DNA of 61,500 nucleotides from Antedon mediterranea (taxonomy: Eukaryota; Echinodermata; Crinoidea; Comatulida; Antedonidae), in NCBI RefSeq assembly GCF_964355755.1, contig NC_092674.1:19048501-19110000 (forward strand), written 5' to 3'. Numbering within the stretch: the first letter of the stretch is position 1; each line of letters begins with the position of its first letter. Position numbers and translations under genes: made by a program. This document shows, one piece after another, positions 46,401 to 53,619 of this stretch. The notes below the pieces were generated by a model. It saw nothing but the letters and a program-made list of their open reading frames with translations. It was not told the origin of the DNA and did no database searches.

Positions 46401-46993
46401 ACCCCCCTCCCCCCAGCCCCCCCAGATCATGTAATGGTTTTTCACATTACTTACTTGTGAAGTGGTGTATCCTTTCCATTTTTCATTGTTGTTGGCGGGG
46501 GTAGTTCACCTTTACAGAACGCCCCAAGATGAGTAGGTAATCCATCTGATGATTCTTTATAATGAGAAATTAAGTTCTCCAGTCCTGCAAATGGTGGTCC
46601 ACTCTCAATTTGGTAAAAGAAGTCACCGCAGCAATGAATCTGAAAATGCTGAGGTTGGCCTGATTTCACTAGAGAAAGGACGTAGTCTCCCGGAACACTA
46701 GTACTTTCCCGAACCAAAAACAAACCATCCGTGTTGCCATTTTCGAACAAAATATGGACTGCCGTTTCTCGTGATATTTTGCCATGATACCATTGCAGGT
46801 TTTTGCCGTATTCTAACGTTCGTCCATGTTCTTGTGCTAAATATTCTCTTAAAGATAGATTTCTGAGTACTTCGCTTAATGTTATGTTGTCTGTAGCCGG
46901 TTGTTGTTTTACTTCCGGGTTGTCCTGACTAAAATGACAGGCCTGAAGTCTCTGTCTACTCGTTCTGTTAAAACCACCAGCAGACGTAGTCAT
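26052..46993 (-). CDS. Shark: Shark-type non-receptor tyrosine kinase (SH2-ANK-SH2-kinase), 11 coding exons, complete
   Basis: The joined exons 46993-46455, 37804-37597, 35069-34826, 33694-33489, 31527-31309, 30623-30494, 29368-29151, 29040-28855, 28606-28515, 28103-27977 and 26204-26052 total 2322 nt, a 773-aa protein with no internal stop and every phase compatible. Domains in order: SH2 (~68-156, FLVRES with Arg95), five ankyrin repeats (~175-334), second SH2 (~345-432, FLVRTS with Arg372), a Pro- then Lys-rich linker (~435-515) and a tyrosine kinase domain (~516-770). The kinase has GQGEFG, Lys545, Glu562, [11 protein letters not shown] and APE. The architecture is diagnostic of the Shark/HTK16 family, cytoplasmic kinases that bind phosphorylated ITAMs (Drosophila Shark acts with Draper). 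The length matches Hydra HTK16. The start is the first Met, in context AAAACATGAC. Function here is by homology. Confidence 0.95.
26636..26710 (-). repeat. tRNA-like SINE head or tRNA pseudogene
   Basis: On the minus strand an A-box-like CGGCTCGGTGG (26700-26690) is followed ~35 bp later by a B-box-like GATCGAGTCTC (26655-26645), and a T-run (26622-26612) that could end Pol III transcription. Acceptor and anticodon stems are not convincing, so it is not a functional tRNA. It lies just downstream of Shark exon 11's acceptor, inside intron 10. Confidence 0.5.
27147..27778 (-). mobile_element. Dispersed element, family copy B, with terminal hairpin
   Basis: Reverse-orientation relative of 20914-21645 (shared ACGTGCTCGTATAACG, GCGCACTCATGGCAATTT and TTTATGAGTACCAAATTT blocks). 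The right end differs: an (AAAT)n tract, GATTTTGACAGAATC, then a perfect 12-bp hairpin GGTTATATGCAT-N3-ATGCATATAACC at 27752-27778. It lies in Shark intron 10. Confidence 0.65.
27977..28103 (-). CDS. Shark: Shark exon 10: kinase C-lobe
   Basis: Acceptor ATATGTAG|G completes Trp681; donor GAT|GTAAGT. Encodes [22 protein letters not shown] and GDQPYGEK, the standard subdomain VIII-X motifs. Confidence 0.95.
28515..28606 (-). CDS. Shark: Shark exon 9: DFG and activation loop
   Basis: Acceptor CATTTTAG|GCC, donor AAATG|GTTTGT. Residues 651-680 plus two bases: DFG 655-657, a paired tyrosine DYY (668-669) where autophosphorylation is expected, and GRWPVKW, close to the Syk/ZAP-70 KWPVKW. Confidence 0.95.
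28855..29040 (-). CDS. Shark: Shark exon 8: hinge and catalytic loop
   Basis: Acceptor ATTATAG|GTT, donor CAG|GTAATT. Residues 589-650: hinge [10 protein letters not shown] (Gln590 at the gatekeeper position by alignment with Src), [10 protein letters not shown] with catalytic Asp637. Confidence 0.95.
29151..29368 (-). CDS. Shark: Shark exon 7: kinase N-lobe
   Basis: Acceptor GTTAAAG|GT, donor CTG|GTCAGT. Residues 516-588: glycine loop [12 protein letters not shown] with Lys545, helix-C Glu562 in FLREAEVM, and [10 protein letters not shown]. Confidence 0.95.
30494..30623 (-). CDS. Shark: Shark exon 6: basic linker before the kinase domain
   Basis: Acceptor TTTTTCCAG|AAA, donor CAAG|GTTAGT. 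Residues 473-515 plus one base. Encodes a Lys-rich segment (FGKKKKNSK) ending NIVQ. It has no domain of its own, but the exon keeps frame between two diagnostic exons, which supports it. Confidence 0.85.
30931..31330. repeat. Tandem ~200-bp intronic duplication including an exon 5 fragment
   Basis: CTGACAAAAGGGGATA...GTGAGTAA blocks begin at 30931 and 31132 and share most of their ~200 bp, including ATAGTACTATACAGTAA. The boundary segment TTGTTGGGCATTCTGA at 31120-31135 repeats the 3' end of Shark exon 5 (31309-31326). Confidence 0.75.
31309..31527 (-). CDS. Shark: Shark exon 5: second half of SH2-2 and Pro-rich linker
   Basis: Acceptor TTACTAAAG|GTT, donor CAG|GTTTGT. Residues 400-472. Contains [12 protein letters not shown] and DGLPCKL, closing the SH2 fold, then a linker with [10 protein letters not shown]. 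The last ~15 bases and the donor region are duplicated within the next intron (30931-31322). Confidence 0.92.
32009..32466. repeat. Imperfect tandem repeat, ~318-bp period
   Basis: The block starting GAGATGCGCGCTCTTATAAATG (32009) recurs as GAGATGCGTACTATTAAATG (32327). Both continue through GATGA-C-TGACG, CAAAAATCC-like and TACATGAATTC-TATCTACAA blocks. Noncoding, in Shark intron 4. Confidence 0.6.
32600..32835 (-). mobile_element. tRNA-derived SINE
   Basis: Reading from about 32835 down: a tRNA-like head with A box GTGGCTTGGTTGT (32820-32808) and canonical B box GGTTCAAGTCC (32774-32764), an unrelated body, and a 3' end GATCACCCTCAATAAATATGG followed by an A-run. This is standard SINE architecture. 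Lies in Shark intron 4. Target duplications are not obvious. Confidence 0.75.
33489..33694 (-). CDS. Shark: Shark exon 4: first half of SH2-2
   Basis: Acceptor TTGTTTCAG|TG, donor AAG|GTAAAG. Residues 331-399. A PPPPK linker leads into WFHG and GSFLVRTS (Arg372), and the exon ends in the central beta-strand YYNFEIETK. Confidence 0.93.
34187..34677. mobile_element. Tc1/mariner-like MITE with GGGCTTCTTTTCGAGAT subrepeats
   Basis: Inverted termini CCGTAAAACCTCGAAAAGAA (34187) and its complement (ending 34677), each flanked by TA, the Tc1/mariner target duplication. Next to each end are several tandem copies of GGGCTTCTTTTCGAGAT in both orientations, so each half could fold. It has no transposase and sits in Shark intron 3. 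The overlapping reading frames are artefacts of these subrepeats. Confidence 0.8.
34826..35069 (-). CDS. Shark: Shark exon 3: ankyrin repeats 3-5
   Basis: Acceptor TTTCTTTAG|CAC, donor CTTT|GTAAGT. Residues 250-330: finishes the third repeat ([14 protein letters not shown]), holds the fourth ([14 protein letters not shown]) and most of a divergent fifth ([10 protein letters not shown]). The exon join reproduces an uninterrupted TALHHAC ankyrin motif. Confidence 0.93.
35246..35799. mobile_element. MITE with CCCCTTTCACACCAAA ends and internal end copies
   Basis: Termini CCCCTTTCACACCAAAACTCC and the inverted TTTTGGTGTGAAAGGGG lie between TA dinucleotides. CTTTCACACCAAA-like modules recur inside near 35333, 35633 and 35719, together with CCGGAGTGTCTCCGGAG palindromes, so the element looks assembled from repeated termini. 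No coding capacity. In Shark intron 2. Confidence 0.72.
37330..37580 (-). mobile_element. Dispersed element, family copy C (truncated)
   Basis: Shares TGCTTGTGAAGATATAAT, CACATCGATTCCTGGCCAT and AAGATTCTGACAGAATCA with copy B, and ends in an imperfect version of the same hairpin (GGTTATATGCAT...ACATATAACC, 37553-37580). It abuts Shark exon 2: the hairpin ends 17 bp from the exon's donor end. Confidence 0.6.
37597..37804 (-). CDS. Shark: Shark exon 2: ankyrin repeats 1-3
   Basis: Acceptor ATACCAG|A completes codon 180, donor CAT|GTAAGT. Encodes residues 180-249 with typical ankyrin signatures ([25 protein letters not shown]). Intron 1, upstream, is about 8.65 kb and filled with mobile elements. 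Confidence 0.93.
37880..38085. repeat. Probable dispersed repeat, GTGCACTTTAAAGAACC-type
   Basis: A GC-richer island in AT-rich intron: CGTGTGCACTTTAAAGAACC, CCCCTGTCGTTGTGGACTGA and GGGACCCTTAGGGGAGAAG. Its composition and block-like start suggest a SINE or MITE, but no Pol III boxes or inverted ends were found. The family is unknown to me. Confidence 0.35.
38545..38800. repeat. Dispersed repeat, copy 1 of 2
   Basis: Matches 39680-39925 over ~250 bp in the same orientation (GAACGGTTAAAAATGTGAAA, TTTTTCTTCTGTGATTCACC, CCCCCAATTTGTAT and AGACAATTAATGCAG blocks). Both strands have open stretches, but the two copies do not conserve a common protein, so I do not call a gene. Confidence 0.65.
38935..38990. 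repeat. Fragment sharing the AAGATTCTGACAGAATCA block
   Basis: TACCTCTTTGGCGGAGGTA (a small palindrome) is followed by AATAAAGATTCTGACAGAATC, the same terminal block found in copies B and C of the dispersed element. Only the end is preserved. Confidence 0.45.
39100..39239. mobile_element. 140-bp hAT-type MITE with 8-bp target duplication
   Basis: Inverted ends GGGTATTGCTAAACACCGCA and the complementary TGCGGTGTTTAGCAATACCC flank a short centre. GAACATTG occurs immediately on both sides (39092-39099 and 39240-39247), an 8-bp duplication typical of hAT transposons. Too short to code. Confidence 0.85.
39350..39671. repeat. Segmental duplicate, copy 1
   Basis: TTTTTTCCTGGTCAATCAGCC through CCTTTATTTCCTGGTTAG recurs at 41775-42095, about 2.4 kb away in the same orientation, near-identical over its second half. 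Confidence 0.75.
39680..39925. repeat. Dispersed repeat, copy 2 of 2
   Basis: Second copy of the 38545 repeat. It begins directly after the segmental duplicate at 39671, whose other copy (42095) lacks it, so it either inserted there or was lost from the other. Confidence 0.65.
40225..40715 (-). mobile_element. Dispersed element, family copy D (degenerate)
   Basis: Shares CGGTCACTTTTATCATGCTCGT, AGTTGAAAATTGAAT, TTTATGAGTACAAAATTTGG and CTGAAAAGTTGACTTAGCTAGAT blocks with copies A and B. Ends in AAAGAATAAATAAAC without the terminal hairpin. Confidence 0.6.
40771..41736. mobile_element. ~0.97-kb TIR element with TAGTCGTAGTTCGA ends
   Basis: The left end CTTAAACCGGACTTTAGTCG and the right end CGACTAAAGTCCGGTTTAAG are inverted copies. 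The left side also carries a tandem 33-bp repeat (GTCGTAGTTCGAAGTTCGAC...). Interior noncoding. Located in Shark intron 1. Confidence 0.72.
41775..42095. repeat. Segmental duplicate, copy 2
   Basis: Partner of 39350-39671 and the intact downstream context: it continues as AGATAAATTACACTACTAG rather than into the 38545/39680 repeat. Confidence 0.75.
42096..43469. other. AT-rich intron DNA, nothing assignable
   Basis: Part of Shark intron 1. Only an (AT)n microsatellite at 43371-43400 stands out. Confidence 0.5.
43470..43738. mobile_element. 269-bp MITE, AGCCTGGTTTCCAT ends, TAA duplication
   Basis: Termini AGCCTGGTTTCCATAAAATC and the inverted GATTTTAATGGAAACCAGGCT are flanked by TAA on both sides (43467-43469 and 43739-43741), a 3-bp duplication as in PIF/Harbinger-type elements. 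It contains further GTAGCGATT-TATGGAAACGC subrepeats. It abuts the Penelope-like remnant. Confidence 0.78.
43741..44216 (+). pseudogene. Penelope-like retroelement 3' remnant with GIY-YIG endonuclease
   Basis: Frame from 43741 gives the Penelope linker with [15 protein letters not shown], reaching TAA at 43894. The frame starting at 43862 then carries [20 protein letters not shown] and [14 protein letters not shown], ending TAACG-like context after [18 protein letters not shown]. These are the linker and GIY-YIG domain that follow the reverse transcriptase in Penelope-like elements. The two frames are offset, and several residues between them are missing, so a small deletion has broken the gene. 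The reverse transcriptase itself is absent. In sense orientation opposite to the host gene, in Shark intron 1. Confidence 0.85.
44375..44480 (-). repeat. tRNA-like segment next to the Penelope remnant
   Basis: On the minus strand a perfect T-arm, CCGAG-TTCGAGT-CTCGG (44409-44393), is preceded by a 5-bp stem GGTAT-N5-ATACC (44435-44421) at the position of an anticodon arm. The acceptor stem does not pair and the anticodon loop lacks U33, so this is not a working tRNA. Probably a SINE or part of the Penelope 3' region. Confidence 0.4.
44571..44615 (+). ncRNA. Hammerhead-ribozyme-like motif (degenerate)
   Basis: CTGATGA (44576-44582), then GGGC-N7-GCCC (44584-44598) and GAAA (44599-44602), in the order of the hammerhead core with stem II, followed by AGC-TCT-GCT as a possible stem III. 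Penelope-like elements are known to carry hammerhead motifs. Against activity: an extra A between CTGATGA and stem II, and no pairing for stem I. Likely a decayed copy. Confidence 0.35.
45005..45160 (-). mobile_element. Fragment of the 16952 element family
   Basis: TCTGTGGCGAGGCGCATTTG, GTGGCCAGAAATGGTACTCT and AAAATTCATGATAAATGGC match the same stretch of the copy at 18684. No terminus remains. Confidence 0.55.
45445..46428 (+). mobile_element. hAT-like element, copy of the 16952 family, in Shark intron 1
   Basis: Begins CAGGCCCATAACCAGGAGG and follows the 16952 copy block by block (TTTTTATGGTTCGGGCGAA, GACTGCGAACCCCCATC, AGTTGCAAATGAATT, AACTTGAACGCAAAACAAA). Ends in a C-rich stretch, AGATCATG, in place of the expected terminus. 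The right end lies about 27 bp from the Shark exon 1 donor. Confidence 0.68.
46455..46993 (-). CDS. Shark: Shark exon 1: N-terminus and SH2-1
   Basis: Encodes residues 1-179 plus two bases of codon 180. The first ~65 residues are a polar leader with no signal peptide. The SH2 domain starts WYHGKISRE and holds FLVRES (phosphotyrosine-binding Arg95) and a DGLPTHL end. The exon closes with DTPLH, the start of the first ankyrin repeat. Donor AA|GTAAGT at 46454; the frame reaches TAA within the intron, confirming the need to splice. Confidence 0.95.
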
Positions 46994-47300
46994 GTTTTGG
47001 AATCTAAACCTACGTTAACTTAGTGTCTTCTAAAAAGCACCTAAATAATAAAAGGCAGTGTAGAAAACCATAAATATGTACAGAAATAATGTTCTTCCAC
47101 TACCATCAACCACAGAGTTGTTATTATTCGGAGCTAAGCCTCCGTCTTGCTAGTTTTAGTACCACTTAACTCGCGTCGAGTTGACGGAACTTGTTTTTAT
47201 ATTATCTGAAAATAAGTTCCTACTGTATTCCTAAAATTAACCGGAATCGCGTCAATTTCGTTCGAATGGCGGCGCTATTCTAAAAATGAAGACAATGGAC
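46994..47300 (-). promoter_or_regulatory. Shark 5' UTR and probable promoter region
   Basis: Upstream of the start codon the sequence becomes less AT-biased, with CG dinucleotides (GGCGGCGC, TCGCGTC, CTCGCGTCGAG). AATGGCGGCGC on the plus strand at 47265-47275 resembles a YY1 site. No TATA box stands out. Transcription start not determinable. Confidence 0.3.
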
Positions 47301-48289
47301 AAATATTATATTTTTTACTCATGTTTGATTAAAATAATGTTTGTGCATATTTCTTACTTATTAATATTTGTTGTGGGTATAATGTGATAAATAGCATGTT
47401 TACCTGGCATAGGTGTGCATATAAACAAATTAAGATATGCAGCTGACACTGTTACTTCCAGTTTTGAAAAAGGCGGGTTTGACAAGGTTGTTGTATATTG
47501 TTACATGTGCACTCTAAAGATTGGAAATGATATTTAGGTCACTAAATTTTAAAATGTCATATTGGATTGCAAAAAGATATGCATATATGAAAATTGATAG
47601 TTCTATGCAATAGCAGTTCAATTGAAACACGACTAAGAGTATTAATTTTTGGTCGCGTGTAAACGCGTACCGGTACTCTACAGCTCACTCAGTCGGGCGG
47701 TTGGTCGGTCAGTAAACACTAACTCAAATTGGCGCACGCAGATGCACCTATGTATATGGCCTTGTTTTCTAACTATATTAGCATACGCTGAACCACTACA
47801 AGTACAAAAATCTCTTTTAGATAATTTGGACAAACTTATTAGAAATGTTAAAAACATGATTCATTTGAAGCTGAGTGACTTTATTTTGGATAATTAGTAG
47901 TCTGACTGAATTTGGCAGACGTACCAAGAACAAATATACAGTAGGGCCTATTCAATAACGCTAAAAATGAGTTCAGAGCAAATCATCTTTTTTGTTTTTT
48001 TTTTATCTAGAAAGTTTGCTTGTCGATACATGAATTTTAGACGAGCATTGACCTTTGCACTCGTCAGAAAACAGTCTAGTTTAATTCCAAGATATATGTA
48101 ACCGATTTTTAGCCTTAATATTTTGTCCTATACACAAAATGATGAAACCGTATCGAGAACCATTTTATCTTTCCAGTATAGGACCAGACAGCTCAGTTTT
48201 ACCCATATGCATACAAACATTACACATACTCTTGTAAGCCTACCAGGGGCTTGTATGCAATTGAAATATAAATATAAGTCATGATTGAT
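47301..48289. other. Intergenic DNA with a fragment of the 20914 family at 47652
   Basis: GTCGCGTGTAAACGCGTACC...TCGGGCGGTTGGTCGGTC at 47652-47710 resembles the left end of the element at 20914. Nothing else supportable. Confidence 0.45.
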
Positions 48290-49600
48290 ATAATAATAAT
48301 AATAATAATAACTTTATTGAACAGACGCTTTTAGAACAGCGGCACACGTTCATAGTTTAAAGAAAAAGAAAATGAAATGAATTATACAATAGTGAAAAAG
48401 TACAACACTTAACTTTTGATGGAGTATAGGCCTATATAAGTATATTTATTTATTATTATTATTATTATTATCAAAATTATTAATATCTTATTGTTTAAAG
48501 AAATTTTATTAGTCTATTATGGATATTATTAAATTTATAATCTTTTATATTATTTATTATTATTTTATTATTTATGTTCTTGTTAATACTGTATTATTAT
48601 TATGAAAGTAAATCGTGGTTTGTAATTTATTTACAGTGGTACTATTTTTATTATTATTTATGTTTGTATTTTATTAACATTTTAAACTTAGAACAATCAT
48701 GATTTATGTTTTGAGAGTTATAATGAATATAAATGTTTAAGAAGAAACCTCCATGTAACAGTTAAGTGTTGTTTACAGTGATAAAATAATTAATAATATG
48801 AAAGGCCTAAAATAAACCAAACTTAGCATTTGTAAAAAAAAATTAACAAATTAAAGTATGAAAATAAACTTTAAATCAATGAATACAGTAAACACAAATA
48901 GTAATTTAAAAGATTTACAGAGATGTACACCAGTCTTTCTCTGCAACATTAAATACAATATATAGTGAAAATTAATAAACAAAATTATAAAGCAACAATG
49001 CAAATTAGCTCTTTTTTAACTCGGATCTTTTTTTCCAGGCAACTTTAAGAAAATTCTTACAGTATTTGTCAAATGTAGTTTTTCATTAACATCAGCATTT
49101 ATAAAATGTTCCCATGTTGCAGACTCATCCAAATTTTCAAGGTCATTATTTAGCTTCACTAGTTAGATCTCCCTTATAGCATTAAAAGCTTGGCAATTAA
49201 ATAAAAAATGCTGTACATTTTCTATTTCACCACTCTGACATATAGTGCAGTGGCCAGATATTTCTTTAAACCATTTACAGGTTCGTCCATCTAGAGGTAA
49301 AGTGTTGGATCTTAATTTAAATTTTAAGCTTGCACCTGTGAAATTGGTTTTATCAAGAAGATAACTCTCAAGGCTAGGACTTTCTTTTAGTTTGGAGTAA
49401 TCTTCAAGGGATTTTTGCTTTTTATATTCACTTTTTTTTCTCTTATAAATTTATCAACCCATTTCCTTTACATTTTTTCATTCACTTTTGTTTGCCTCTT
49501 GAATATTATGCCCACTAAACTTTCTAATTATTTTATAGCTAATATACGCATCAGAACAATTAACATTATTCTGCATGACTTCCACTACTAACTCACTTCC
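48290..49600 (-). mobile_element. Degenerate LINE 3' half, minus strand
   Basis: Reading down from 49600: broken frames leading to a segment with LESYLLDKT, LRSNTLPLDGRT, then C-x2-C-x7-H-x4-C (CTICQ ... H ... C), the terminal zinc motif of many LINE polymerases, a stop near 49162, a ~800-bp 3' UTR and a CAATAAAGTTATTATTATTA tail at 48345-48290. At least three in-frame stops. Its 5' part appears cut by the plus-strand LINE starting near 49630. Confidence 0.7.
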
Positions 49601-49629
49601 CTTTAACAACATAACAGATGACGATCTCC

Positions 49630-51120
49630 TTCACATTTTAAATCCTGTTATTTTATAAAACTAAACCTACAATGATGATCCTTCCTAAATTCTTTTCTCT
49701 CCGTTTGATTTTAATCTAAATGGTCGTTCTAAATCCAATAACAATCTCGATACGGATCACATTAAGTCGTGTAACTATTTTTCAATAAATTATTTCAATC
49801 TTAAATATGTAGGCCTAAATACCAATTCTTCTCTTAGCATTTTTCATCTAAATGCCCGTAGTCTTATAAAACATTTTCGGGTAATTGAATATTTTTTAAG
49901 TGCCTTTAATTTTGAATTCATTGCTTTATGTTTCTAAACTCCTTAATTCTATTCTTTTTGCCGACGATTCGAACATCATTCAGTCCAATCAAAATATTAA
50001 TGTTCTATTTGAACAATTAAATTTCGAACTCAAAACGGTATCCAACTGGTTCAAAACCAACAAATTATCTTTAAATATTTCTAAGACCAACATTATAATT
50101 TTCTCACGCAAAAATACTAAATCTACCCATTCAAAACACAACTTTTTTATTGACAACACTGGAATTACACGAGTTCAAGAAACTAAATTTTTAGGAGTTA
50201 CCATTGACTCCAAATTGTCATGGAAATCACACATTAATAATATTATTAATGTCGTGTCAAGAAATATAGGTGTAATCAACAAATTGAAACGTTATCTTCC
50301 AATTAATATACTCTTTATTTTATACAATGATTTAGTACTTCCCTACATTTCTTACTGTCATATTGCCTGGTCCGGTCCACTAAATAAGTTCGGAAACTTA
50401 TGCCCCTGGACAAGCTTCGAAACCACTCATATTGACGGTTTATTTAAATTACAAAAAAGAGTAATTCGAATCTGTTTAGGGGCTGATTTCAACTCTCATT
50501 CTAAGCCCTTATTTTATAACCTGAAGGTCCTAAATATTTTTGACATCAATAAATTACAAACTGCTATCTTTATGTTTCGATTATCACAAAACTCTCTTCC
50601 AACCAATATCACTTCCCTCTTTAGCAAACCATCCACCACCTATCACAATTATCCAACTCGTTTTTCATCATCTAATTTTCACCCAAAATTTCGTCCCTCA
50701 CTAATTACTAGTAACTCTATACTATACCTTGGCCCCAAATTATGGGAACAACTACCAATTCAGCTGAAATCTAAGATGTCCGTAGCCAGTTTTAAAATCA
50801 CCTATAAGCAATCACTAATTAACAACTACATTTCCTAATTTATCTTTTTTGAAATCTTTTTTTGTTGATTTTACAGTAAATAACCATGTATTAGTTAGTT
50901 TTAACTTTTTTGGCATAATTATTTGATAACATTCAATGTTTTTTATATATTTTTTTCCTCATAATATTTTTTTGGGTCAATAGTTTAGATTTATTAACTG
51001 TTCAGGTGGTCAATGCTTAAAGTAATTTTTAATTTTTTTGATCTCCTTTCACACATCTTTTTTTTTTAATAGTTCATATATCTGTTCCTTTTGTTCAATG
51101 TGTGGAAAATAAATAAATGA
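49630..51120 (+). mobile_element. CR1/Jockey-like LINE with internal deletion joining endonuclease start to RT end
   Basis: From ~49690 one frame encodes the start of an AP-type endonuclease (IFHLNARSLIKHF, FEFIAL), ending at TAA 49934-49936. In a second frame the sequence passes straight into the end of the reverse transcriptase: a frame open at 49900-50838 with ILFADDSN, WFKTNKLSLNISKT, FLGVTIDSKLSW and a C-terminal LGPKLWEQLPIQLKSK. About two thirds of the polyprotein (rest of the endonuclease and the RT fingers and palm) is missing. A T-rich 3' UTR ends GTGGAAAATAAATAAATGAAA near 51120. Inactive. Confidence 0.82.
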
Positions 51121-51429
51121 AACAAACCCAAAAAAACCCATTATTATGTCATTACACTTGTCTATATTTCTAATTAGTACTTCTTCGGTCCGATTTGATC
51201 ATTATCAGAATAAAAAAATGCACTATCACATATTCTTATTAAATCACAGGCAATAGATGCTGGTATGCCCTTTACATAGCATAAGAAAGAAGAGGACCCC
51301 ATATAAAATTGTTCTTGCTTCTTTTTTTTCACATAGGCCTACAAAAAAACCCATTTAAACAAAAGCAAAATTACAAAAATTAAAGTAAGAAAATAATAAA
51401 GCACTCATAATTACCAACTATATCCCTTA

Positions 51430-52800
51430 AGCAAGATCTACAATAATCTTAAATCTGTTTAATATGAACTTAAGGTTTGACATAAGGTACATTCTTTTTT
51501 TATTCTGCAGGCATAAATATAATATTTTGTTAAAAAGAGAAAATAATTTGCAAGCCTTTGTCCCCAAAACTAATAATTTCATTATTTAGATTAATTAAAT
51601 TTAATGTTCGTTCAGAAATAAGGTTTTCAACAAATATCCATAAAGGATGTTACAATACACAAACATGAAGTAAATTGCTTTTCTCTTTTCAACAAAAGAA
51701 ACACAAGTCAGATTTAGTTAATCCGATCCTAATCATTTGTAAAAATAATTTTGTGAAGGTATTTAAATTGGAAAGCTTTTACTTTACCATCAATTTGTAG
51801 CTTATGGAGTAACAAAAAACAGTTTTTAAATCAAAATTGCCCATGTTTGAGCATTTCAAATTTACTTCATTGATGTCGTTAGTACATCGTTTGCTACAAT
51901 AGTGTGATATAATTTATTAAATGTTCTTTTAATTTTAAATACAGTTTCATGACAATACATATCAGCTTTATTAAATATTTCTTGGTTTTCATTGATAGGC
52001 CTAATTACCTTCCAGTTCATTGGGATAGAATGCAGAATTGCACTATACAAAAGAAAGTCAATTTTAATTCCATAATTTGTTAGTTATATATTTAATAGTA
52101 CAAGTACCTACATTCCACCACAAGTTTTGGATATTGAAAGTTCCAAAGTGCATACATATTTCATTTGCAATACATATTTAATGGTATACACTCCAGGCTA
52201 GCATTACATCTCTATAAAATTTGGATAATTTTGTAAGCACAGGAGATCTTTTAGAAAAGTTAATATGTAGTCCATCTGTCCAAGACAAATTCTTGGTACA
52301 GTCAATTTTAAAATTGATATTGGTAAAAGTGCCTAGTCTTAAAATATTACTTTTTCAAAGTTGACATTTAGACCAGAAAATTAAAAGTTATCAAGAATTT
52401 CGATTGCTGTATTCACTGAATATTCATCCTGCAAGAAGAACACAGTATCATCTGCTAGTTGATTTATTCTTATATCAGTATTTGTAATATAATAATTTGT
52501 AATTCTGCTGCAATTATAAATAAATATGGAGATAAGGGCCAACCCTAACATAGTCCCATCGATGGTTAAATAATTCGAGGTAAAGCCATTATTATACACA
52601 GCTTAAAATATCAAAAACATTTTTTTGTATCATTTCTCCAAAGCCAAATTTGTCGAGGAATTCCTCAACAAATTTCCACTTTATCATATCGATCATTGTT
52701 TCTGACAATTTATTATTTACAGATACCTTTTGCATCCTATTCGAAAGATATGATTTAAACCAAGAGCATTTATTCTTACTAATTTACATAATAATAATTA
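51430..52800 (-). mobile_element. Degenerate Tx1/L1-like LINE, minus strand
   Basis: Reading down: WFKSYLSNRMQKVSVNN and DMIKWKFVEEFLDKFGFGE (52780-52620), NNGFTSNYLTIDG, then the RT catalytic motif QLADDTVFF (52599-52381), SIPMNWKVI and ETVFKIKRTFNKLYHTIV (52050-51862), and a damaged zinc tail near 51700. The order and motifs match Tx1-type LINEs. Several stops and gaps; the region between TIDG and the ADD box is shortened, with the usual GVRQGxPLSP motif missing. Confidence 0.72.
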
Positions 52801-53600
52801 AACGCTTTTTTATATATCTAATAAGAACATACCAGTGTATGTGTACGAGACGTTTACTTTCTAATTATTGTATGTCGATTAAATAAATTAAAGACGTGTC
52901 AGTTAAATAAGAACATCTAAACCCTGATTGAAGAGTATATACAACAAATTATTTTCTACTAATAAGTAAATTTAAAAAAAAAAACAACTTTCTCTTTCGA
53001 ATGTTTTGAGGCAGCTAACAGAATACTGATAAATCTATTATTGTCAGCAGCTAGAGATTTCAACCCTTTATATACTTTCACTCATTACTTGTTTCATTTC
53101 ATCTGGAAATATTCCAGAATCTACAAATTTATTTACTGGTTGTTATACCTGTACTCTTATTCTGTTTACAATTTCTACAGTAAAATCTACTTCTATTTCT
53201 TTTAATGTGAAGCTACAACTGTTTTTATAATAGCCTTACAAATGTCTGAGGTTATTATATAAGTTTTTGCACTAAGGTAAATCTTGTTTTTTGTGTGCAT
53301 TTTCTGTGAAAAATGCAATAAATTTGTTGCATTCATTATTATTGCATATATATTTCCATTAAGTTTTAGAGAAATGTTGTGTTCTTCCTTCTGTTTTTGT
53401 TTGATATCCAAGGTCTTGGATGCATTTCCATAGTTTCTTTGGATTATTTTTGGTTTTTTGGTAATTTATTTTTCATATAGCACTGTTTTGCTTGTTTGCA
53501 TCCTTTGTTAATCTTATTTCAAAATTGTGTAAGTATTTTATTATTTTATCTTGAGTTTATCTTGATTTTTCCAACAGTTTATATCTTTCTGAGAAGGCAG
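52801..53600. other. AT-rich DNA, possible LINE debris
   Basis: The short minus-strand frame at 53202-53411 has no recognisable motif. Position between two RT fragments suggests further decayed retroelement sequence. Confidence 0.3.
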
Positions 53601-53619
53601 CAATGAGTTCTGGCTTTAT

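Noticed and set aside
49900-50838. Host protein-coding gene of 312 aa
   Set aside because: Its sequence is the C-terminal half of a LINE reverse transcriptase, and the start codon is only the first Met after the deletion join.
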